64,000 bases of DNA, from assembly GCA_947044365.1 (NCBI GenBank), contig OX345636.1, forward strand, positions 10,472,809 to 10,536,808. Reading direction: 5' to 3'. The stretch is from Petrosia ficiformis (Eukaryota > Porifera > Demospongiae > Haplosclerida > Petrosiidae). The notes beneath the pieces were generated by a model, which worked only from the letters and a program-made list of their open reading frames with translations, did no database searches and was not told the origin of the DNA. Of this stretch, positions 13,001-23,300 are shown piece after piece; the first letter of the stretch is position 1, and every line of letters begins with the position of its first letter. The translations under genes and the position numbers were made by a program.

Positions 13001-15168
13001 AAGACTATAAATACTTATAGGGATATGTACTCTAGGTAACATAATTCACCAACAAAAATTGACATGTATTAGTCATTCATATTCACCAAAAATATGAATG
13101 CTAAAATTATTTATGAAACTTATAATATAACCAATAAAGTTGATTGGATTAACAAATTAATTTTTAAAGTGCAGAGTAGTAATAAATATGTACAATAAGT
13201 TGTACTTATAATAGCAAATAACATGTGATGTACTACACAGATATATATTTGAAAAGTCAACACATGTATGTAATTATTATGGAAATTCATAGGTTTAAAG
13301 TACATGTACATTTTATTTTTTTTACCATTCTTTATGATGGCATGTACTTTGTATACTAGTCAATATAGTAAAAGTACTTGTAAACATTACCTAGCTATAC
13401 AAGAAAGAAGCGTGATTGATTTATATAGTCTCAGGAGGAATTGAAACTCATGTAACCAAATGAAGGTTAAAATAACCCATTCATTTTTACAGTGTATTGT
13501 ATAGATATTATTAATACCAGGAGCGCTTGAACCCCGCCTTCGGCGGGGTTCATGCGCTCCTGTTAATTTACATATGCACATATAAAATACTTGTTCATTT
13601 GTCTAAGGAATTTTTGACAAATAAGGTCCAGTTTGTGTCTGCATGGTTGATAGTTACAAACAGGTTTTGCAGTTTTTAAGTCCTATTTTGTTATCCTGCA
13701 TAAGCCTATAATATCTGATATTTCATGTCACTAAATAACTACAATTTTATTAAAGTAACTGTATCTGAACAAAAATAATTCAATTTATTCCTTACTAAGA
13801 CTGCAGTCATATGCATGCAGTTATTTGGATAAGGACAACTACATTTGCTTCACTGTATTATTTTAGCCTGGCTATATGAATTTCATTTTCTCTTTATAAT
13901 TATAATATATCAAACATAAATAATCGTTATGAAGCCAAGACCATGCAGGCAGCAAAATATGAAATTATTCATATACTGCTTGACAGTAAGTGTCCCTGAC
14001 AGACAGTATAGTTGCTTTGACAGTGACAGTTACTGTCAAGCAATATATGAGTGACTTCTTATTTTACTCGAGAATATGCCAGCTGCTCTGTTGGGAAGGA
14101 AATGAGCAGTATTGTGTGTAATGGGGGAGGGTTGAAAGGGATGGGTTGAGAGTCTTGATGTATAACTGTTATAATTCATTGTATAAACAAGTAAACATAC
14201 AACACATTTCATGAAAGACTCAAACCCTATCAGTGTATAAACATGTGGTTAGTTAAGTTGGCCATATAAAAGACTCAAACCATATCACTGCATAAACATG
14301 TGGTTAATTTAGCTGACTTATACAGTCTCAGAATAAACATTATAACAGGCATCAATCAACATTAACAACGAGCACTGTATGCATGCACATTTGCATCTAT
14401 CCACATGAAATATGAATGATTAATAATTATGGTCTCCGCCAATTCCTAAACATGATTTTGTCCCAATCACATATTGATCAGGGGGAATGAATCCTGGACA
14501 AAACTGAGAAGGCTATGCCATTACAACTGCCCCAATTGAACAGACAGCAAATGACAATGGACTGTAAGACCATTAGGACTACATAATCCTGCAGATGAGA
14601 GGCCGTTTGGTGGGAGGTCTTTCGAGGACATTCCATCTAACCCCACTATCAAAAGAGCAACTATCAATAATGACACTCTATTGTTCCAAAGCTAAAGAGC
14701 TTCATATCATTCATCACTTCACAAAGGTACAGCAATGTGAGTGCATTCATTATTGTCTGCAATAATTCCTATTTGCATTAATAATAATTATAATTTGGAA
14801 TTACTGCATGGTTTACCAATGTTTTGCCCTGCACATGCATTCATTTGGGAGTGTTTTCATTTGAAGTTATTGTATCTCAGCACTCGTATTCGCTTTATAG
14901 ACATTGGCTTTTAGAAACATGAGTATGTAGTGTTTACATGGGTGTATGTGTGTGCATGCATGACGTATGTGGTATATGTATGTGCAAGTTCATGTGTATG
15001 TGTATGTATGCACATGTACGAGTATGTGGGAAGATGTACATATAATATGTGTGTATTATGTATGTGTTATATTTATTAATATCAAATATAATCAAGAATG
15101 TATGTGATTGTTTGAAATCAATCTATTAAAACACACATCATACATGCACTTACCTCCAGCTTATGCAT
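2131..15168 (-). CDS. ROCO-like pseudo-GTPase/COR/death-domain protein
   Basis: Exons on the minus strand: 15154-15168 (tentative start, MHKLE), 11289-11405, 10451-10507, 10138-10185, 8838-8898, 6563-8214, 6230-6269, 5668-5985, 5088-5132, 3940-3987, 3373-3450, 2505-2567, 2131-2450. All borders are GT/AG and every phase matches, giving about 953 residues. Residues 6-79 are Lys-rich then acidic (KKRPKK; two similar exons starting TDxNDE). Around 105-123 a beta strand leads to GTPGSKKC, a Walker A motif in which the second Gly and the Ser/Thr are replaced. FATYNED (about 258-264) sits where Roc has its TKxD-type motif. About 337-640 matches COR: winged-helix region, hydrophobic DPKSEYIIIKP, later AFYIPS, then a CKMC pair. 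About 664-745 looks like a death fold, about 800-826 is coiled coil, and about 855-935 is a classical death domain. Family knowledge: ROCO and death-fold proteins act in signalling and cell death. Loss of GTP binding and an immune or death role are inference. The first exon is the weakest part. Confidence 0.85.
4131..4993. mobile_element. Non-autonomous inverted-repeat element with internal minisatellite
   Basis: The ends 4131-4173 and 4952-4993 are near-perfect inverted repeats of about 42 bp, carrying AACCACCCCAC, then GACAGTCAACTGTC, then TGGTGTACAATCC. Between them are about five copies of a unit near 86 bp containing 'ccaggatactctgacag' and 'tcctaggacagtcagtgt'. No clear target-site duplication was found. 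It sits in the intron between exons 3940-3987 and 5088-5132 of the death-domain gene and leaves their splice signals intact. No transposase is encoded. Confidence 0.85.
4306..4589. mobile_element. Nested hAT-type element
   Basis: A 284-bp insertion inside the minisatellite of the element at 4131-4993. Its ends are CAGGGTTCTCG and CGAGAACCCTG, an exact 11-bp inverted repeat. It is flanked by identical 8-bp copies of ATCCCGGG at 4298-4305 and 4590-4597. An 8-bp duplication with CAGGG-type ends is the hallmark of hAT transposons. The minus strand holds a short frame (4282-4500) starting MPAKKKARID, which may be a remnant of a transposase first exon; too little is left to prove it. Confidence 0.88.
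8572..8625. repeat. Perfect 17-bp inverted repeat
   Basis: Arms 8572-8588 (taattattttgattgta) and 8609-8625 are perfect reverse complements around a 20-nt loop. It lies in the intron between exons 8838-8898 and 6563-8214 of the death-domain gene, and is probably a remnant of a small palindromic element. Confidence 0.6.
9929..10012. repeat. (AT)n microsatellite
   Basis: Nearly pure TA repeat interrupted once by 'gtatatatatag', in the intron between exons 10138-10185 and 8838-8898 of the death-domain gene. Nothing else is apparent in that intron. Confidence 0.95.
12301..13495. mobile_element. Inverted-repeat element, copy 1 of the ACACTGTA family
   Basis: The left end (12301-12378) and the reverse complement of the right end (13425-13495) share ACACTGTAAAAA, GGTTATTTTAACCTTCA and GGTTACAKGAGTTTCAAT. 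The arms are about 70 bp and imperfect. The core of about 1 kb has no coding frame with family resemblance. A related element with the same kind of ends is at 17685-18434. This copy lies in the proposed long first intron of the death-domain gene. Confidence 0.7.
13518..13562. repeat. GC-rich 21-bp hairpin
   Basis: A stem of 21 positions with one T/T mismatch (c13518-g13562 through c13538-g13542) closes a TTC triloop. The stem is very GC-rich (GAACCCCGCC / GGCGGGGTTC) in a strongly AT-rich setting, and AT-rich TTAAT-like sequence flanks both sides. It lies 22 bp beyond the right end of the element at 12301-13495. It may be a tiny palindromic insertion; its function is unknown. Confidence 0.75.
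13970..14050. mobile_element. Small palindromic MITE-like element
   Basis: Arms CATATACTGCTTGACAGTAA and the reverse complement of TTACTGTCAAGCAATATATG form an 81-bp fold-back with 'ctgacagacagta' in the middle. It is non-coding. Confidence 0.6.
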
Positions 15169-15367
15169 TTTTGATAACTTCACTTGTGATCAGTAATGGT
15201 CTGAATCTAATAAAAGCACAGATTATGACTATTAGTTACACAGGCAAACAATAGTAATTCTTATTTGATACAGAGTAGAATGTTGATTTGTGTACATATG
15301 TGCATTGTTACACATGTAATGACAAGAATACTAAGCATGGAGTTCTCTACCCAGGCAAAATTAATCA

Positions 15368-15378
<11 letters not shown>

Positions 15379-15421
<43 letters not shown>

Positions 15422-15548
15422 CAGTGGAACACCCTTGGGACAAATATAAGTGTCCTCATTTCAGGTATATTATAAAGCACATTTGTAAGTATCCTTAATA
15501 CAGGGTTTCACTGTATATGATAATTTATATATTATAATTGTATGTATA

Positions 15549-15598
<50 letters not shown>

Positions 15599-15600
15599 GA
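15379..15600. repeat. Two (TA)n microsatellites around a short spacer
   Basis: TA runs at about 15379-15413 and 15554-15594 flank an AT-rich spacer with no coding signal. Confidence 0.9.
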
Positions 15601-15604
15601 TATG

Positions 15605-15711
15605 CAGGCATGAGAGAACCGCAAAGAAAAGGAATTCAACTGGGCATTGAGCCTAGGACCTTCTGATATCTAGTCAGAACCTCTTATCATCTGAGCCACT
15701 GAGCTGCTTGA
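15605..15711 (-). mobile_element. tRNA-derived SINE fragment
   Basis: The minus strand reads like a decayed tRNA. It has an A-box-like TGGCTCAGATGATAAGAG, a 6-bp anticodon-type stem TTCTGA/TCAGAA around a 7-nt loop, and a B-box-like GGCTCAATGCC. The T arm is only 3 bp and the acceptor stem does not close, so it is not a working tRNA. It is followed on the minus strand by unrelated sequence, as expected for a SINE head. A (TA)n run abuts it. Confidence 0.6.
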
Positions 15712-17053
15712 TGGCAAACAAGTGTAAGATTGTTAGTTTGTTCTTTGTTCACATTCTCAAAACTATCCTATGATGCACTGAGAAACACATTATTATACTT
15801 CTGATTGAATTCAAACATAGCAAGCAGCAGGAATAATGACAAAGTGATGGAATAAAATTGCACATAAGTTACGAGTATTTTTCTCAGGTAAAGTCAAACG
15901 TTCTTTAAGACCTTTTCTTGATGCTTGAGCAGTAATTATGTAATGTATAATAATTATTTTATTTATCTTGTGTTTGTTAAACTGGTGTCTAATTCTATAC
16001 CAGTGAGTGATTCTAATTAAAATGTCCTATGTAGAAGACCTCCAAGATAATTATTATAACTTCATAAATTATTATTGATAATCAAATTACTAGAAACCCT
16101 TAAAAAATAGAAGTTTAATAAGTGCTCTTTTAATACAATTATAGGTATGATTGTATTACATCAAATGCTTACATGTACACTTGATTTAGCTGGTTTGTTT
16201 CACAATTTTTGCAATTTAGCTTCTATTATACTTTTAAAAACAATTGTCAAAATAATGAATAATGCAATGTGCGAAAATAATAATTATCTAAAGATGGTGA
16301 CATCCGTATAATTATGAAAAATGAATTCACCAATACTAAATTTTGTATTACAATTAATAGGCGTCATATACAAATAAGAGGCATTAGAATTGAGCCAATA
16401 ATCTAGATTCAGATTCAATTGAGATTGACATACTGTCGCCTTAATATACTTATCAATTTATCTAAAATGATTTACAATACCTTCTCTTTTGCACTGTATG
16501 CCAATTTCACATAATTGCAGAAAATGTCAGAAGCTAAACATTTCCTTGATAACAAAAAAAAACATGTGTAGCTCTAAATGCATCCTTTGACTCTGAACCA
16601 AATTAATTATTTGTAATAGGTGATAAGAATTTGTATAATTCTCAACAACTAAATGATTAAATTGCATTTTTTTGATGCAAAAAATTCAAGTCTGCCCTAA
16701 TCCCAACATAGAAATGGAACATTCTGGGATCAATCCAATTTCAAAACCCTGCTTGTTCAATAATACTTTATGCTCACCTGAAAATGGTGTAGCTGTTATC
16801 TGAGAATGAAGTCTGCAACAAATGACACAACTCGCTAATCAATGTTCCTGTGTTAATGGTTTAGGGTGTAATATATAGTTGATAAACTATCAAACACACC
16901 TTTTACACGAAAGGCAAGGTACGTATGCGGGTTGAATTACTTTATAAATTAAATGTACATTTTAAACAAATGACAGGAGAACTTGTAAAATGATTATAAT
17001 AATAGATAGTTAGTTTTGACAATACACATTATATATATATATATATATATATA

Positions 17054-17098
<45 letters not shown>

Positions 17099-17684
17099 AA
17101 ATTTAATGATAAATTACCTAGAATTCCACTAAAATTCCTTACAGTATCTGCTCTGCTCTGTTATTAGTTGTAGATAGATCGTTGTGTCATCGATCAGCGG
17201 TGTACAGGTTTTGGGAATTTTGTCAGCATGCAGAAATGCGTACTTCGTTCACACACCTACAACTTCCTGCTCAGAAAGACCTACTATATCGATCTTGGAT
17301 ATACCACACCCCAAATTACCAATGTGCGGCGGCGCTCCGAAACGCCTACGCTTTGTTAGATGTGGTCGGTGGCGCAATTGTCTGATATTTTGAAGTTAGC
17401 TTAGAGCATTAGAATGTATATAGTGCATGTTGATGTACACGTGATGTATACTCCCTTTGTAGCTTGGTCTAGCGAGAGAGAAACTGATGCTGGGAGAACA
17501 AATGAAATGCGTTCGCGTTCACTATTGGTTGGATGCTGGTTGAGACAACTATTAGATTGCTCTAGTAGGCTGAAAAAGTTGCAAATTACCTGTATTCAGT
17601 TACAAAGGCTTTGACTCTGATGAGATGCACATCGCAACCAGTGTAAATACATCAAGATAGATATGGTTGGAATAACTTTATTAA
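15712..17684. other. No gene recognised; GC-richer patch near 17160-17560
   Basis: Mostly AT-rich sequence without coding frames of note, plus a (TA)n run at 17031-17096. At 16777-16815 the minus strand shows TTGCAG|..CAG|GTGAGC, which could be a non-coding first exon of the death-domain gene. The patch at about 17160-17560 is richer in G+C and CpG, with an ATTGG (CCAAT) box, and could be the promoter area of that gene. Short overlapping plus-strand frames there show no motif. All of this is tentative. Confidence 0.3.
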
Positions 17685-18434
17685 AACTATACACTGTAAC
17701 AATGAATTTGTTATTTTAACACACCAGTTGTTACCTCAGTTGCACTTACATTTCCAATATATTGTTAAAAACATGAAATAAAAGGATAGTTAGCATTTTG
17801 TCTGGTTATACTAGGGTATAAAGGAATGTTATGACTATAGTCATAAATGCATATACCTTACTACCATATAAAAAGGCTGTTATTGATAACTTCTAAATGA
17901 GATAATATGAAACGATTTGTTTCACATTATTGGTCATATATAGTAAAAACTAATCATGCAATCAGGAATGTACATACCAATATACACCTTACTACCATAT
18001 AAAGTGGATGCTTTTGATATCTTCAAAATGAGATAATACGAAACGATTTGTTTCAAATTATTGGTTATAGTAAAAACTAATCATGCAATCGGGAATGTAC
18101 ATACCAATATACACCTTACTACCATATAAAGCGGATGTTATTGATAACTTAATAATGAGATAATATGAAACGATTTGTTTCCAGTTATAGTAAAAACAAT
18201 TGGTATCACTAATCATGCAATCATGAATGCAATATACATGTAGAATGTACAATCACGACTGTAATCTTTTTTATTATAATATTACATAGAATCTATAGCT
18301 ATTATTATTATAACCAGACACAATGTCAATTATCCTCGTATTTGATGTTTCTAACTGTGTATTATAAATGTACATGCAAATGAGGTAACAACTAGTCTGT
18401 CAAAATAACAAATTCATTTATACAGTGTATAGTT
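17685..18434. mobile_element. Inverted-repeat element, copy 2, with internal triplication
   Basis: Ends 17685-17755 and 18375-18434 are inverted repeats sharing AACTATACACTGTA, AATGAATTTGTTATTTT and AGTTGTTACCTCA. They resemble the ends of the element at 12301-13495. Inside, a unit of about 125 bp containing 'gaatgtacataccaatatac' and 'gaaacgatttgtttc' is repeated about three times (17840-18240). It has no transposase. Confidence 0.78.
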
Positions 18435-19598
18435 AATTATTCAAATGACACCAGGTTGTGAAACTGTAAGTGTTACATCTACATGTACAATATTACTAGG
18501 CCTTGCCACAGCCTTGTAGTATAATATTATACAAATTATATTTTCGGGGTTTTGAATCAGAGAGTACGGTAGTACTCTCTATGCAGGGATGGCACGGAAA
18601 AACAATGGCCGCCCATATCAATTGTAAGTGATGACCTGAAATCTCTGGTAATATATACAGATAGGTTTTAATACACACATACCTATTCATATCTAGTATT
18701 TTTATGACTACCAACATCTTCTAGATGGCCAAAGATTGTCGTTGACTATCAAATTCTTCAGGTACCTCTAGGGGGTGGGGCACTTAAGTCACGATTTTCT
18801 TTTTTTACTGCAGGGTTCAATTCTATACCTTACAAAGAATATTTGCATAAATATATAAATTTCATTCAGTTTTTGAGTTATTTGCTAAAGAAGTTTCCGA
18901 TGTTGCAAACTTTGAAGTGTAATAAAGTCATGAAGAATCATTGTATTGACATAGAAATTCAGATATCAAGCTACTGCAAAAATACAATTTACAAAATAGA
19001 GAGATTTTTAAAAATAAGTCTTTACTTTTGTTGTAACAATTTATTGAATTTTCAGATTTCTGACAATGGAATTTATCAGTGGGTTTACATTTTTAGGATA
19101 AAAACTCTCTATTATATTTGAGATAGTTTGCTAATGTATCTTGTTTGTACTTCGTATCTGCGAAATTTACTTTTATTTACCTTGAATTAGAAAGAGTGTT
19201 CTTGGATGCGTTGTTGTTCAAGAATCGTCCATTTTATAATAATATTTTTACAAAAATGTGTATGTCTATCAGTAATAAAAATGGTATTTACATAAATTTT
19301 GCACGTCTATCGGTAGAATAGACTTAAATATTACACTTTATTTCTAAATGAACGAATTACTGTGGGAGGAGTTATAGAGTTATAATATGCGGTATCCTTG
19401 TGATAAGTATATAGGATTATAATTATAGAAAGAAACTGTTTTTTGAAGACTCTACATTATTATTTGTATTACAAAGCGGAAAAAGGTAAAATATAGTACA
19501 TCATTATGCAATCAGAGCCTCTCAGAGGGCTATATAGACATATAGTATAATGTAGCCCTTTTTGTTTGATGTTTTTATGTAGGTAATAAGCTGTTGAT

Positions 19599-19620
19599 GG
19601 GGGGGGGGGGGGGGGGGGGG
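19599..19620. repeat. Poly-G run of 22
   Basis: Twenty-two consecutive G residues. The length may not be reliable in an assembly. The surrounding 18435-20348 holds no convincing gene: the frame at 18843-19121 is a low-complexity translation of AT-rich repeat sequence, part of which recurs in diverged form at 19850-20200 and 21880-22000. Confidence 0.9.
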
Positions 19621-20348
19621 TGTAGATTTCCAAGCCCTGTGTTCTGTAATAATAGTAATGCTATGCTGCTATAATCACTGATAATAAAATGCCTCAGACC
19701 CCCTACATGCATTACACAATCCGCTCCTAGTCTCAGACCCAACTCCTCTGCTATATGACAGGGGAAAGATATGGTGGACTTACTGTAAGTTCACTGAATC
19801 AATGTGAGGTGAGAACAGCAAACATTAATGAAAAAATATTTATTCAGTAATGATAAATTATGGTCACTATCCAATTGCTTCATCTTTTTTGGATGATTCT
19901 TCACGAATTCCCTCCACTTTTGATATTCAATCAGCTCAGAATTCCTTTTTGAGTATATATATGTTCAGCAAAAAGGACATTTTCTTCATCAAAATTGTCA
20001 CTTTTATCTCGGACTTTTTAAAAAGTGCAATAAAATCATAGTATTGATTTCCCGAAATAGTATTTCAAACTACTGCAATAAGACAACAAAAAGATTTATT
20101 TAGCAACCCTTTCCATAACATCTATTAAAATTTTTGATTTTCTGACAATGAAATTTATCTCTGAGTTTATGCTTTCAGAATTGTTGTTCAAGAACCTTTA
20201 TTTTATTAATTATTTTAACTAAAATTTGCATGTCTAAAAAAAATGGTGTTGTTTTAAATTTCGTCGTCAATGTCATGTGACAAAATCATCACCTTGTCAC
20301 ACGATAGGTATAATTATTATTATTGATTAACCTTTTTTCTGAAGAAAA

Positions 20349-23300
20349 ATGGGACGAACCAAAAAACAGATCAAGCATTTAAATGAAGCTAGACATCAAA
20401 AGAAAGAAAAGGTACATGTAACTAAATATTGTACCTATAAAACCAATGTATGTATTATACATTGTGTATATGTATATATATATATATATTAGGGTTGAGT
20501 AAAAGGTTTGAATGTTCTAACCTCTGTTCGTTTGCTGCACATTCGAAGCTGAATTTCTCCCTTCGAAGCTTTGCTGCCACACCCACTTTAATATTTTGCA
20601 TATGTGCACTTGTGTAATCTAGTCAAGAATGTGGGCGTGTTCCTGAAACTTTGAGCCTGTGTTGTAGGCTGCTTCTGTCTCATTTCTCAGTCCAGCGATG
20701 CTGAATCCAAGTAGAAACAGTGACAGGAACAAGACTAGTACTTGTTATAAAGCAATAATCCAGTTTTGGAGGCATGGTATAGCCAATGAAGGTAAGAGCA
20801 ATTTGATATAAATACTTGCAAACCCTTTGAATATTTGTTTGTTTTTGCTTTGAATGTTGTTTTGCAACCTTCGTCCCAGCCCTAATATATATACTGTATA
20901 TATATATATATAATATAACATTGCATGTACATATTATATGTATGTTTTTATGTTTGTATGTACAGTGTACGTATATAACATAAGGCATGGTAATTCGGAC
21001 ACAAATTTAGTTTGCCACAACCGAATTAAATGTTAACCAAATTACACTAGTCGCAAGTACATGTATAAGTGCAACTCACAGCTGAGATGCTACTTAGTAC
21101 ATACAGTGTAAGGAGCACCGGAGCAATTTTTGGAAGGGCTCCCTCCAAAAATTGCCTCCCTCCCTCCCTCCCTCCCTCCCTCTTGTGGCTGATGTGTCTA
21201 TGCAGGCATGCCTGCTAAGCACCTTGGTCATAGGAGGGAGGGGTTTAGAACCCAAAGTTTCTCATTAATGAATATGAAGTACATGTATAGCTCCACCTAC
21301 ATACAAAATTTTGTAGGAGGAATGGTCTGGTCTGCTTAGCCTAATTATAGTAGTTGTGCACAGTTTATCCAATCAGATTGCATTCTTACTATGTTATGTC
21401 AGGAAAGAAAATGGTTTCCATGCTTCAAATTGAAAGAAACCTGCTGCTGATGTGCACACTAGAGTAGTGTCTATATGTGTAGGAAGCGAATTGTACTTCA
21501 TATCGTGGGCGTCACAGTTACTTTAAGTACTTTATGTATATATATTATATACAATATTATACATGTATACATGTATATATATATATATATATTATATTAC
21601 ACATATAATTTATATATATATATATGTAATATATATAACATGGCTTCGAGGTGTGTATCAGCAATATCAGACCTGAACCCCGAGATAGGCCAAGGGCTGC
21701 TATCGAGGGGTGAAGGGCTGATATTGCTGATACACACCGAGAAGCCATGCCATAATAGAGACTGTTTTCATGATATGAAACACGGTATACTATGCATGAA
21801 CAGTCAAGATAAATCCATGCATAGCAACATAATTAAGATTCACTAAAATAATTAACAATAATGGTTGCAGTTCAACAGCTTGGATGATTCTTCATGAATG
21901 CCCTCCACTTTTGATATTAAATCAGCTCAGAATTCCTTTTTGAGTGTATGCACCACTTTCTTCATTGAAATTCTCCAATCAGACTTTTAATTAAGTTCTG
22001 TTAGTTTTCAGTAAAATGGATGGTGTTCTCTCACACTGAGTAAATTAAAATCTATTTTATAACATTCGAAAGTTCAATAGTCTCCATGTTATTATAATTA
22101 AATTACATGTAGATGTACACGTGATCCAATTTGTCTACTCAGAGCCAAACTTTAATAATAGTGTACATGTACATCTATAGGTCTGCCCTACAATGTACGT
22201 CTGACCTGCAAAACTAGTCAAGATGTAACCATGCAGCAGCAATGGTTTCTATATTTTTATTAATTTGATACTAAGTTCACTTCATTCTCACAGGGAGACA
22301 TTATTACTCAAAATATAGTGGATAAGGTATGTCTTTCCAGCAGGGCCTTTCCACACCACTGCATATACAAGTCTACAAAGAGTGTGCTGAGATCACTGTA
22401 TACTGTTGTGGGGGCTACTGTTAGTTCTCACATCAGTTAAGTAGTGTTGTTTTAGTTAGCTAAATCTCCTTACTGTAGTTACATAACTACCTAGTGTATA
22501 ACTAAAGCTTTATGGCCCATAAATGGACACTTTTTGAAGTTAGTTTGCAGCATACTGTAACTGTAACAAAGAAGTAGTCATTATCATCATACTAAAACAG
22601 TACTACTGATTTAAGCAAGCCTCGCTCTTACTCTGTATTTTACATTGAGGGACTAAATAATTGTTGTTTACCTTTTTTTAATTGAGTATATTATGTAGGT
22701 GAAGAACAAACAAGCAAGTGGACACACAGAAAACCATGGTATCTATTACAATTGTAAGTAGGCTAATTATGAAACGCATTGAAAAAGTGCATATTATTAG
22801 CCTTCAGATGATATGTATGTGTGTAGTGTACTCGAGCCTACACCTGATATGGACACGTTATGATAAATTATATACATGGACTATAGTATATACATGTATA
22901 AGTTATTGAGTTACAGGTATTTAACCTTATGATATTAAACTATATACATGTACTTACTGTGACTCAATAACTTATACATGTATAAGTTTTTGAGTTACAG
23001 TATAATCATGTATTTAACCTTGTGATATTAAACTATATACTGTAGTATATACATGTATATACATGTATAAGTTATTGAGCTACTATATAATCATGTATTT
23101 AACCCTATGATATTTTCGTTGACTTTTCAATCTCTGGTTAAAATAGAAATGGAACTCTGTTTCAAGAAGCAGAAATGTGCTGTAAAAAAGCTCAATCTGC
23201 TCAATGTGCACACAGTCCCTTCCAATCTTTGTACATATCTTCCTCCAGGTTTGTTACCATGTCATAGAGGTTCTTGTACTGTTCCAGTCGCTGGTCTCAT

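Noticed and set aside
13529..13551. Bacterial-style terminator or bacterial contamination
   Set aside because: The hairpin resembles one, but no T-run follows and flanks are continuous with host repeats; there is no bacterial gene nearby.
15630..15711. Minus-strand serine-type tRNA gene
   Set aside because: An anticodon-like stem-loop is present, but the T arm is only 3 bp and the acceptor stem does not pair; a SINE relic fits better.
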